From Anaeramoeba flamelloides (Eukaryota; Metamonada; Anaeramoebidae), in assembly GCA_027625915.1 (NCBI GenBank), contig JANTQA010000026.1:5828001-5892000 (forward strand): a stretch of 64,000 nt of DNA, read 5' to 3'. Each line of letters opens with the position of its first letter. The first letter of the stretch is position 1. The notes beneath the pieces were generated by a model, which had not been told where the DNA came from, searched no databases, and saw only the letters and a list, made by a program, of their open reading frames with translations. Position numbers and translations under genes: made by a program. Shown in pieces: positions 13,101 through 20,640 of this stretch.

Positions 13101-16100
13101 AAAATAAGACAAGAAATAAAAGTTAAAAAGAATGAAATCAGATTTGTTTCTTCTTTTTTGTTAGATTTTATTTAATATATAAATAATTTGTTACGTTCTA
13201 TTGGAATTATTAGAAAAGAAAATTAATGAAAAGATGAATTAATGAAAGATATGATATTAATACTGTTTTTAAAAAAATCTTTCAAATAGTTACTTCCTAT
13301 AGTAATTGTGTTAAGATAATATAAAGAAAAGAAAAGAAAAAAAATTTAAAGATTAAAATAAATACATTATTACTGATAAATTATTTTAAATTATCACAAA
13401 AACATTTTTTTTTCATTTTAAATAATAAAATTTAAATTTGATCAATTAATTTCAAAACAATCTTTATCAATTGTATTGAATGCAAAGTAGAAAGAATTTT
13501 TAAAACGAGATAAAAAAGCATCATAATTTTTAAAATATTTTGGATTAAAACTTTATTGAAGAATATTGTTAAGGGTCAAGTTAATTACGGATAAAAATAA
13601 TTTTCTGAAATGGAAAAAAAAAATTTGTAATTTTTATGAGTGCCAAATAACAATTAAAAAGTAATTTTAATGTGATCTATGTTCGATCTCCAAAAATCAA
13701 CAATGAAAAATTAGTGAATTTTTAACAAAAAAGCGACAAAGAGCGACATTCAATTTCCAATTTAAATTGTTAGAATATATAATTTTGAATACAACTATGT
13801 TAGTTTTGAAGTGTTGCTCTTTGGTGCTTTTTGAGATCTCAAAGATTTTTTTTTTTTCATTTATTTTCATTTTCCAAATGAGTTTTTTTTTATCTAAAAG
13901 AATATTATAAAATCCTTGCTTTTTCAAATACAGATGGTTACAGAATAACCACAAATTAGATTAAATCAAATCAAATTGATTTTGTACTTAAAGAGAGCAA
14001 TTTGTTTTAAATTGAAGAAATTTAACCTTTTGGAAATATAAAAACTAAGAATCTACATAATTTATTTTTTCCATTTTATTTATTCAAATTGAGAATTCTT
14101 TTAAACTTTTTTTTTGATAAGTTAATTTTTTGTCAAGAGAGATCCGATGAATTTTTTTTTTCTATTTGAATTTTTTATCAACCAAAAGAAGTGCAATTTC
14201 GTAATGTCATTTTTTATGGTATGCTACCTATTGAGTATGGAGTAAATCCACAGTAAGTGACTAGACCCTAAAACCTATTTTTTAAATTTAGCTTAAAAAG
14301 TCTTTTTTTTAAATATTTTCACATTGACTCATTTTCATTCAGACAGTAGTATGTTGATGTATAATTTTATAAAATATTATTTAACTACTTTTTATTTGAG
14401 AAATTTTTTTTTTTTATTTTTTTGAATTAGTATAAAGTTTAAAAGAATTAAAAACTTTTCATTTTCTGTCTGTACAATCAAATATTTGTAAAAAAAATGT
14501 TTTGAATTTTTATTATTCTTCTTCCTTTTTAAAAAAATTTCTAATAATAATTATAAACTAAACTATTTTCCAAAAATGTTGACTCACTTTATCATGTTAT
14601 TGGAAGTAGTTTTGTGTGAGTTTTTATCCTATATTCTAAATCAAAATCATTTTTTCTAATTTTTGAATGATTATCAATTTTTGGTCGAATTTTTTTTTCT
14701 TTTTTTCAAATTTTTGTTTTTTTTTTGTTTTTCTTTTTGTTTTTTTTTTGTTTTTCTTTTTGTTTTTTTTTTGTTTTTCTTTTTGTTTTTCTTGATTTTT
14801 CAAAGTTTTTTTTGAAAAATTTTTCTTTGTTTTTTCTTTTTCTACTTTTTTATTTCTTTTCTTTTTGTTTTCTTTTTTGAACTGTATTTTTCTTTTTAAT
14901 AAAGTCATGAAAAAAAAAAGATATCTTATTATACCAATAAAAATTAAGAAAATTGAGACGTGTAATGTCTTTTAAAATTCAGATATTTATTAGCAAAAAA
15001 TCTTCTCAGAAACCGTTTTTCATTCAAATTTCATATTAATAAAACCGTAATGTTCATTTCAAAAATTATGACTCACTTTTTTTTCGGTTTTTGGTTTTTT
15101 TTTTTTTTTTGAATATCAGACTTTTTACATCACTACAAGGAAAATTTAAATACCGAAAATTAAAGTTAGCCTAAACTATATATTGGATTTCAGTTATACT
15201 TCTTTTTTAAATTATTTTTTCAAAGTTATCATAATTTTATGTAATAAAAATAGGATAGCTTTTAAACTCTTGAAAATCTGAATACCCCCCTTTTCAAAAA
15301 TACTGACTTTTGAAAAAAAACACCTATTTTCAGGGTATTTTTTTATTGGAAAAAGTTGAAATGAATTAATTTTTGATTGAACATTAAGATTGAAAAAAGA
15401 ATATATGTTAAAGTAATTTGCAGAAAAAAACCGGGAACGTATATAAAAACTCAAACATGGAAAAAAATAAAATGATAAAAAATATTCCAAAAACAGATAA
15501 AAAATCATTTTTTCAATTTAATTTAGCGATATCTTTTGATTGGAATATTTTGTGCTATTTTCAAATTGAAAAATATGTTTCCTTTTAGACCATTAAAAAA
15601 ATACTTGAAAATTATCTCTCTGCTAAGTCAATTAAAAAATTCAAAAATTTTACAATTAGAAATGAAAAAAATATTACTGAAAAATTTCATTTTTTTTTCA
15701 ATTCCTATTAATATCTATTAAAGTTGTAAACCTCATTGAAAATTGTTATGTATAATAATGTTTATTATATGAGTTTATTTCAAAAATACAAAATTTAGAG
15801 ATTTTTTTTTGAAAAAATTTTCCTTGTAGTGATGTGTAGAATAATTAAAAAGAAAATTATTAATTAGATTGAATAATTAATTGTTCTTAAATAAGAATAT
15901 ATATATATATATATATATTCAGGTGAGTCACATTTTTTTAAAATATAGTCTATTTTCCAATAATTTTAGCCAGTTTTCTGTTTTTTTTTAAATTTTACTT
16001 TCTTATTTATTTTTTTTTAATAATTAAATTACTGTTGTATGGTATCAAAAGAAATATTTATACTCAAGATTCAATATTTTATTGTATTAAAAGTATGGCT

Positions 16101-19100
16101 AAAGAAATCATTTTTTTGAAAAAAAATAGTATTTTTAAATTTTTAAATGGATTTGAATTGTTGGAAAAGAGTTTATTTTCAAAACTAATTCAAGATTTAA
16201 AAATAAAAAAATAATTATGACAATTCCTTTATTATTTTTTTTTTTATTGTTTTTAAGATTTTAAAATCATTTAAAAAGTAATTTTTAATCTTGAATTCAA
16301 AAAAAAAAAAGAATTTTTTTATATTTTGTTTTATTATCCCAACAATCTTTGTTTTAAAAGTTGTTCTTTTATTTAAAAGTATTTATATATATATATATAT
16401 ATATATATTATGGGTTCATTAAAGATTTAATAATTGCTTTGAATTTAATTTCTCTTTTTGTAAATTAATTAATTTGAAAATAAAAAGTATTTTTCATTTT
16501 TTAAACTTTTATTTTTTTTTTTTGAATTGATCTATTTAATATTAAGTTTCAAAATTGTTTTTTGATGTAATAATTTAAATTTAGCCGATCAGTATTAAAT
16601 TGTTGTTTTTGTGAAAAGGATAAATATATAATTATTTTTAAGGAATTTAAAAAAAGTATCGGAACTGGATATATGGGGTATTAAATTTTATTTAGTTCAA
16701 TGGATTTTTGTCAACACACTCTTAATTTTTTTTTTCATGTTAAATATATATATATATATTGAAAGTTCATGCATTTAATATAATTTTAAGCGGATTAAAG
16801 ATTATTTTTATATTGAAAATTGCTTTGAAATTTCTGTATTTTATTTTTTTTTTTTTTTACATCGATTTGTATTTAAGAATTTTTTTAAAAAAAGGTCAAG
16901 ATTTAAAAGTATCGATAAAAAGCTGAAAGATGGTAATTTTTTGTATATACACTTTTGAAAAATAATTGTCTTAAAGTGCCAGTTTTGGTATAAAAGCAAA
17001 AACTACATATCTCTTTTATCATCCATTTTTTTTTTTTAATTGACTTTTTTCTTGAAAGTTATTTATCACTGTGTATGTTATTGAGTTATAATAATAATAA
17101 AATTTGAATTTAAACAAATATTTATTACACATATTTTATAAAAAAGGAAATTGAAAAAAAAAAAAATGAATGAAAAATTTAGAAAATTCTTCTTTTATTA
17201 TGATACTGATATTATAAAATGAATTAATAATTTTAAAAGTCATTTTGTTTTCAAAAAAATAGCATGTATTAAATTTGAAGATGGTTTTAATAAAAGGTAA
17301 ATACAGTCTATTCAAGGCTACCATGAATTTTTCTCAATATCAAATTTTGATGTTGATATAGATTTTTAAATAAATGAATATAAGAATAAGAAAGCTCATA
17401 TTGAAAAATATCCATGGCAGCCTTGGGACATCTGTAAATGAAGAGGTGTTTGTGTTTATGTCGTTTTTAAAAAATTGTGACCAAAAAGGTTTTTAATAAA
17501 GACCTGAAAATAGGTCTATTGAAGTTTTGTAAATATGTTTTGAGATACTTTTTAAAAGTTTTTTTGTCCATAATTTTTTAACAATTATCTAAAAAAAAAA
17601 AAAAGCCAATGTAAGAAGTGTATGATTCAAAAATGTTTTGAATCATACACTTCTTACATTGGCTTTTTTTTTTAGATAGCCCTTTAACTGACTTTAAAAT
17701 TTAACACCTTGTTTGAAATTCGTTTTACAATAGTTTGACAAAAAAATATTAATAAAGCGCTGGAAATAGGTACATTAAGATATTAAATAATTTTAAAGAC
17801 AGTTTTGAAAACTATTTTAACAGTGCTTTTTTAAATTATTTGTAAACCACAGAAGATATTTTTTTTACAAAATAAAAATGTTATTTTTGTTTTTTTATTC
17901 AAATTTCTTTGGTAGTATTAGGATATTGGGATATTGTAAACTGTTTATAACATTTAAAAAAACAGTTATTTCAAACTCTGATCAGATGTGTAATATTAAA
18001 GTTTTGTTAATAACGATATTTTATGAAATTGAATTGAAATTTAAAAAATTGGTTGTTTTGTGTTTTTTGTTTGTGTAAAAATTATTAAAAATTGTTTTAA
18101 AAGAAGCCTAAAAATATAATTAAATATAAATATTAATTGCAATAATTTGAAAATTTTAGAATCATACAACCTAAAGTAATATTAAAAAAATAATTAAATA
18201 AAACAAAGATTAAAGAAAAAAGAGAAGTTATAATTTGTCGAGAAGGATCTTATAAAAACTTGGAGATAATTACTGACTATGGGAATAAAAATAAAATAAA
18301 AATTTAGAAAATGGTTTATGAGAGAGTTAAATAAGATACAACTGATCGCTTTTTAAATAGAAAATGGTTTAAAATCAAACAGACTATTAAAATAAAAGAA
18401 AAGAAAATGTGATAATAAAAAAAAAAAAGTTTTTTTAGAGATAATTGTTGATGAAGGAAAATTGTTCTTTTTATGAAAGAATATTGTACTGTCTATTGGA
18501 TCAATTAAAAGAAATAAGGAATTATTAAAAAAAAGATGAGAAGGTAAGATCAATTTAAACGTGGCTTTAAAGTTTGGAATTCAAAAATTTGTAATACCCT
18601 CTATTTGGTTAATAAAAAAAGAAAGTTATTGGTTAAGAAGAAAAAAACAACAAAAGGAAAAATTTGAAATAAATTGAAGAATTTAGAAAGGGAAGTGGAT
18701 GATTTTTTAATTAAGATCGAATTGTCATTTCTTTTTTCTTTTTTCTGTTTTCTTTTTTCTGTTTTCTTTTTTCTGTTTTCTTTTTTCTGTTTTATTTTTT
18801 TGTTTATTTGTTTGCAGAGAAGAAAAAAAAACAATGAAAAAGAATTTTTTCAACTTACAGGTCGAAGATTGACAGACGCGCCTAATGAACAAAATAATTT
18901 AACAATTTCTGGTTTTGGGTTAAAGTAAGAAATAAAATGCAGTGGACTCCAAAATTCTAATTGATGATTTGTTTCTTTGTTGCTTATTGCTTGGTAATGG
19001 TGAACGTTATTTTTATCAAAAGTTCTTCTTATTTTCTTTAAATTCCCTGACTTGAGTATTTTTAAAGAATCTTTTTCAAGTAAACTGAGGTTAGTTAACT

Positions 19101-19110
19101 CTTCTGTCAT
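431..19110 (-). CDS. Ankyrin-repeat protein with C-terminal tandem BTB-like domains, built from about 41 exons including 32 candidate 3-nt exons
   Basis: Whole-gene entry; exons are listed separately. The gene starts at the ATG complementary to 19108-19110 and stops at 431-433. All exon joins I can define are phase 0. Seen: an N-terminal exon with one ankyrin repeat, five 93-nt one-repeat exons, a 300-nt exon with three repeats, a 114-nt exon with one repeat, and a 717-nt last exon with two BTB-like units. Between them lie candidate single-codon exons that fill the gaps between repeats. If all are used the product is about 647 residues. Ankyrin-BTB proteins are usually cullin-3 adaptors or scaffolds, so a substrate-recognition role is plausible, with the repeats as the binding surface (inference). 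The Sel1-ankyrin-BTB gene at 33514-31478 has the same C-terminal architecture. Long introns hold transposon relics; short ones do not. The ankyrin and BTB exons are secure; the 3-nt exons rest on splice-site pattern and protein spacing. Confidence 0.85.
1470..1583 (-). CDS. Ankyrin exon (114 nt)
   Basis: Acceptor TATATAG at 1584-1585, donor GTAAAT read from 1469. The 38 codons begin Y-H-G-N-T-P-L-H and end D-F-K-I-Q-N. Joined directly to the preceding exon (ending N-A-Q-D) it gives N-A-Q-D-Y-H-G-N-T-P-L-H, the canonical ankyrin spacing with the conserved Gly. No single-codon exons are therefore needed at this junction, which makes it a useful internal control for the gaps that do need them. 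Confidence 0.85.
2534..2682. repeat. Near-perfect 149-bp palindrome (fold-back element)
   Basis: Two arms of about 72 bp (2534-2606 and 2611-2682) are almost exact reverse complements around a 4-nt loop (TATT at 2607-2610). The right arm is followed by a partial second copy of its own sequence (2683-2735). The outer flanks carry a weak inverted match (ACCGTTAAG near 2407; CCTAACGG near 2797), which may be the ends of a larger fold-back transposon of roughly 400 bp. Confidence 0.85.
3010..3860 (-). mobile_element. Decayed LINE (non-LTR) reverse transcriptase fragment
   Basis: Reverse-strand translation shows reverse transcriptase motifs in the right order but scattered over frames: IIDIQKFFDSIHHSLI (about 3700-3655), like the catalytic D-x-x-x-A-F-D-S-V motif; GDLLSPLLFGF (about 3555-3525), like Q-G-x-x-L-S-P-L-L; a F-A-D-Y-L-I-L box (near 3460); and YLGIWLDKKTH (about 3310-3280), the region after the active site. 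The second Asp of the F-A-D-D box reads Tyr. Stops and frame changes are frequent, so it is dead. No 3' tail or target duplication was found. Confidence 0.65.
4880..6095. mobile_element. 1.2 kb TIR element, copy 1 (second copy at 48705-49940)
   Basis: The left end (AGTACATTTTACAAATTTTG, then GAGTTCCACCAGTTA) is repeated inverted at the right end (TAACTGGTGGCACTC... and AAAATGTGCCTACTT). Long interior stretches match 48705-49940 in the same orientation, including a block around the inverted ACAATTACTT at 5115-5125. No intact transposase is visible; it is either non-autonomous or decayed. It lies in an intron of the ankyrin-BTB gene. Confidence 0.75.
6170..6469 (-). CDS. Exon with three ankyrin repeats (300 nt)
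   Basis: Acceptor TTTATAG at 6470-6471, donor GTTTGT from 6169. The 100 codons run F-T-P-L-H to A-D-P-N-A-Q-D and hold three consecutive repeats (FTPLHIVC, DTPLHLFC, WTPFHNIC). Here the inter-repeat loops are encoded without interruption: seven residues between the conserved Asn and Thr in N-AINKLQW-T, and eight residues in the equivalent position of the first loop, K-LVNNLTMD-T. These native lengths are the standard against which the single-codon exons elsewhere in the gene can be judged. Confidence 0.9.
6608..7414 (-). CDS. Array of seven candidate single-codon exons (I-E-R-F-M-L-T)
   Basis: Triplets, in reading order: 7412-7414 ATT, 7283-7285 GAA, 7037-7039 AGA, 6938-6940 TTT, 6815-6817 ATG, 6716-6718 CTT, 6608-6610 ACT. 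Each is preceded by TAG (ATAG in six, TTTAG before TTT) and followed by GTAA. Intervening introns are 99, 126, 243, 96, 120, 96, 105 and 138 bp. Using all seven would make the loop between repeats 11 residues, longer than the usual 7-8, so some may be optional or the loop may be genuinely long. The 243-bp gap is about twice the usual spacing, but I found no missing site in it. Confidence 0.6.
7514..7606 (-). CDS. One-repeat ankyrin exon (93 nt)
   Basis: Acceptor ...AAAAG at 7607-7608, donor GTAAAA from 7513, phase 0 at both ends. The 31 codons start A-T-P-L-H-K-C-C and end G-A-D-V-N-A-R-M. It holds both helices of an ankyrin repeat but not the finger loop. Confidence 0.88.
7722..7930 (-). CDS. 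Array of three candidate single-codon exons (W-S-W)
   Basis: Triplets 7928-7930 TGG, 7837-7839 TCT, 7722-7724 TGG, each between ATAG and GTAT/GTAA. Introns are 88, 112 and 115 bp; the intron leading in is 1286 bp. Inserted between the flanking exons they give N-I-K-N-W-S-W-A-T-P-L-H, exactly the canonical seven residues between Asn and Thr. Confidence 0.7.
9217..9309 (-). CDS. One-repeat ankyrin exon (93 nt)
   Basis: Acceptor AATAATAG at 9310-9311, donor GTAACT from 9216, phase 0 both ends. The 31 codons begin D-T-P-L-H-Y-H-C and end G-I-D-I-N-I-K-N. The 1286-bp intron that follows (9216-7931) shows no recognised feature. Confidence 0.88.
9401..9772 (-). CDS. Array of four candidate single-codon exons (W-K-T-G)
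   Basis: Triplets 9770-9772 TGG, 9649-9651 AAA, 9497-9499 ACA, 9401-9403 GGA. Acceptors end ATAG except before ACA (AAAAG); all donors are GTAA. Introns are 107, 118, 149, 93 and 91 bp. Between the flanking exons they read N-A-R-T-W-K-T-G-D-T-P-L-H: eight residues between Asn and Thr, with the conserved ankyrin Gly in its proper place just before x-T-P-L-H. This is the clearest of the arrays. Confidence 0.75.
9880..9972 (-). CDS. One-repeat ankyrin exon (93 nt)
   Basis: Acceptor TTTAAAG at 9973-9974, donor GTAAAT from 9879, phase 0 both ends. The 31 codons begin E-T-P-I-H-F-L-S and end G-A-D-L-N-A-R-T. Confidence 0.88.
10114..10339 (-). CDS. Array of three candidate single-codon exons (I-T-K)
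   Basis: Triplets 10337-10339 ATT, 10224-10226 ACT, 10114-10116 AAA. Acceptors are ATTAG, AATAG and AATAG; donors GTAAAT, GTACGA and GTAAAA. Introns are 110, 107 and 141 bp, with a 1127-bp intron leading in. The joined loop is N-I-T-Y-I-T-K-E-T-P-I-H, seven residues between Asn and Thr. Confidence 0.7.
11467..11559 (-). CDS. One-repeat ankyrin exon (93 nt)
   Basis: Acceptor CCTAAAG at 11560-11561, donor GTATTA from 11466, phase 0 both ends. The 31 codons begin L-T-P-F-L-M-F-C and end G-A-D-P-N-I-T-Y. Confidence 0.88.
11666..11884 (-). CDS. Array of three candidate single-codon exons (S-R-Q)
   Basis: Triplets 11882-11884 TCA, 11772-11774 AGA, 11666-11668 CAA, all after AATAG or AAATAG; donors GTAACA, GTAATT and GTGATT. 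Introns are 107, 103 and 106 bp, preceded by a 654-bp intron in which I found no further site. The joined loop is N-A-K-N-S-R-Q-L-T-P-F, seven residues between Asn and Thr. Confidence 0.7.
12539..12631 (-). CDS. One-repeat ankyrin exon (93 nt)
   Basis: Acceptor TTATTAG at 12632-12633, donor GTATGA from 12538, phase 0 both ends. The 31 codons begin N-T-P-F-H-L-L-C and end G-G-N-I-N-A-K-N. Confidence 0.88.
12731..13296 (-). CDS. Array of six candidate single-codon exons (E-N-S-G-S-L), plus an outlier at 17305-17307
   Basis: Triplets 13294-13296 GAA, 13195-13197 AAC, 13069-13071 TCT, 12976-12978 GGA, 12854-12856 TCC, 12731-12733 TTA, all followed by GTAA. Acceptors are ATAG, except CTTAG before TCC. 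Introns are 96, 123, 90, 119, 120 and 99 bp. A further unit with the same signature (17305-17307 ACT, after GAATAG, donor GTATTT) lies 4 kb upstream, beyond the block of inserted repeats, and would make a seven-codon array T-E-N-S-G-S-L like the one at 6608-7414. Confidence 0.6.
13572..14269. mobile_element. TIR element, copy 1 (about 0.7 kb; copy 2 at 22453-23476)
   Basis: The left end AGGGTCAAGTTAATTACGG is matched inverted at the right end (rc AGGGTCTAGTCACTTACTG). The interior matches 22453-23476 almost along its length (for example the CAATTTCCAATTT, GAGATCTC and GGTTACA...ACCACAAATTAGATTAAAT blocks). No transposase ORF. It sits in the intron between 17305 and 13296 of the ankyrin-BTB gene and accounts for part of that intron's length. 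Confidence 0.8.
14640..14910. repeat. Low-complexity T-rich tract
   Basis: Tandem runs of T8-10 separated by G or C, including three tandem units of roughly 27 bp at about 14705-14790. The reverse-strand Lys/Asn-only ORF here is a consequence of composition and is not a gene. Confidence 0.8.
15131..15831. mobile_element. TIR element starting CACTACAAGG, copy 1 (inverted copy at 27115-27815)
   Basis: The ends are perfect inverted repeats: CACTACAAGGAAAATTT at 15131 and AAATTTTCCTTGTAGTG ending at 15831, with the inversion continuing three bases outward (CAT/ATG). The interior matches 27115-27815 in reverse orientation. About 0.7 kb, no coding capacity. The CACTA start recalls En/Spm (CACTA) elements, but no 3-bp target duplication could be identified, so the superfamily is only suggested. 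Confidence 0.8.
17330..17446 (-). pseudogene. Decayed ankyrin exon
   Basis: The reverse strand shows T-P-L-H-L-Q-M-S-Q-G at about 17442-17413, the start of an ankyrin repeat. A stop follows within ten codons. Further on, in another frame, comes Y-L-K-I-Y-I-N-I-K, like the usual end G-A-D-I-N-I-K of these exons. No AG acceptor lies at the expected position and no GT donor after the end. The span is about 17 nt longer than the 93 nt of living copies. It lies between two single-codon arrays (18168-18600 and 17305/12731-13296), where a repeat would be expected. Host gene remnant; the call rests on short matches. Confidence 0.4.
17587..17677. repeat. Perfect 90-bp hairpin
   Basis: ATCTAAA...GCCAATGTAAGAAGTGTATG and its exact reverse complement face each other around a 3-nt loop, with perfectly paired arms of about 40 bp. 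It lies inside an intron of the ankyrin-BTB gene. It could be a tiny fold-back transposon or the source of a small-RNA hairpin; nothing in the sequence decides. Confidence 0.8.
18168..18600 (-). CDS. Array of five candidate single-codon exons (R-T-S-S-V)
   Basis: Triplets 18598-18600 AGG, 18490-18492 ACA, 18381-18383 TCT, 18274-18276 TCA, 18168-18170 GTT. The first four follow ATAG, the last TTTAG. Donors are GTATTA, GTACAA, GTTTGA, GTAATT and GTATGA, weaker than in the other arrays. The introns between units are 105, 106, 104 and 103 bp, a striking regularity that supports even the weaker sites. They follow exon 1, which ends V-N-L-R-P. Confidence 0.6.
18859..19110 (-). CDS. First exon: N-terminus and first ankyrin repeat
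   Basis: ATG complementary to 19108-19110; 84 codons ending at donor GTAAGT read from 18858, phase 0. After an N-terminal segment (MTEELTNLSLLEKDSLKILK) it holds a repeat with S-P-L-H-F-I-S-Y and ends L-G-A-S-V-N-L-R-P, cut at the same structural point as the 93-nt exons. The donor is the most canonical in the gene. No signal peptide is visible. Confidence 0.85.
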
Positions 19111-20192
19111 TATTATTTTGAAAAAAGAAATGATAGCTTGGAAAGAATTATTTGTAAAAAAATGACAAAACGTGCAAGCTATAAAAAGAAAAACAAGACA
19201 GAAAATTCACAAGAAGTTTTTAAAGTCCAAACCAATAATTTCCAAATTTTTTTCTCAAATTTTAATTGTTTGTTTTTAAGGTTACATTTGAAAACAAAAA
19301 ATTATTTTGAGTTTATTGAATCTAATTTATTAGTAATTCATTTTTCTTTGATCAAACACTTTTTGTTATTCAATATGTTAATTTCGAAGAAGAAAAAAAC
19401 TCAAAAATGTTGACAAAATCTGAAACTAGATCAAAAAATACTTGATTTTTTTATTAAACAATGATAATAAATCTAAATCAAAATCAGCTTTTAGGCTTTA
19501 ATGTTGTTAAAATAATTTTTACTAACTTACAATCCAACCCAAGATACAGTGATTTTTTTTTACTATATCAAACTTTGATTTTTCTATAGTTTTAAAGAGT
19601 TGAATTCGCGATAGGGAAGCTAATATTGAAAAAAAAAAGTTCAGAAATAAGCGACTTTTCAATAATTTTTTTCTGATATACAGAAAAATAAAAGTTTCGA
19701 AACCAAAGTGTTTCTAAAATTATAAAAATCACTGAGGAATGACATACCATTCACTCTTAAAAAAAACATGAAGTTTTCAATCACTCAACAAGATTATACT
19801 TATAATGAACTCATTTAATTTTTTTTTTTTTTTTCAATATTAGCTTTCTGATTTGGATATTCTACTTTTTTAAAATTAATACATTGAAAAAAATTGATTT
19901 CTAGTAAAATTGGTGGCCGCCACGATATGTCTCTTTTTAAAAAACACATTTCCAATTAAATTGTGTGTTTCTTTTTTTTCGAATGTGTATGAATTGATTT
20001 ATTTAAGAAGTATTAAATCAACAAAAATAAAATAAATATTGGTTTCTTAATGTACTATTCTTCTAAAAAAATTCCTAAAAATGAAGGATCAAATTGTAAA
20101 ACTTTTCTCCAATAGTGAGAATATATAAGTACGACGAAAAACAACATAACAACAAAAAATTGAAAAAATTGGATAATATTACAAAAATACTA

Positions 20193-20388
20193 CAGTCAGT
20201 TCCACTTTTAAAGTACAAACTTTCAACGAAATTTAAGGTACAAAAAAAATCTCAAATTAAGGCACAAAATTCAGATTCTAGTAAAATAAATTATAAAATA
20301 AAAAATTCCAAATTGTATACCTTAATTTGGGATTTTTTTGTGCCTTAAATTTCGTTGAAAGTTTGTGCTTTAAAAGTGGAACTGACTA
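20193..20388. mobile_element. Tc1/mariner-like fold-back MITE, copy 1 of 6
   Basis: About 200 bp made almost entirely of two inverted arms of roughly 85 bp. The end motif is CAGTCAGTTCCACTTTTAA and the left flank is TA; the right end is slightly mutated (ACTGACTA). Related copies: 34817-35013, 35932-36128, 41829-42027, 42370-42566, 44656-44851. Confidence 0.85.
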
Positions 20389-20399
20389 CCTATGTCTTG

Positions 20400-20640
20400 T
20401 TTGAAATCTTTTAAATTGTGTAAAATTTTCAAAATTTCACCAACAATTATTGATCGGTTAAATGATAAGATAACATCGATTAATTGTATGTGATTTTCCA
20501 ATTTAACAAACTCAACGCTAAGCTTCTATCAACCATTGAAAAAAAAATTTCGAGATCTAAGGAAACAGATTACGTAACTGTAAAAAAAGAAATGAAAACA
20601 AAACAAAAAAGATTAAACTGAAAAAATAGTTGTTAAAATC
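20400..20640. repeat. Dispersed repeat, copy 1 of 3
   Basis: Shares blocks such as CAACAATTATTGATCGGTTAAATGATA, inverted, with about 28560-28790 and 58640-58860. Ends were not defined. Confidence 0.5.

Noticed and set aside
14636-14908. Lys-rich ORF on the minus strand
   Set aside because: It is a by-product of a T-rich low-complexity tract with tandem units; it has no domain or supporting context.
15131-15831. Firm assignment of the CACTACAAGG element to the CACTA superfamily
   Set aside because: No 3-bp target duplication and no transposase; only the end motif matches.
19138-19413. Plus-strand ORF just upstream of the ankyrin-BTB start
   Set aside because: It is divergent from the gene start by 28 bp, has no domain, and its composition equals that of the spacer.
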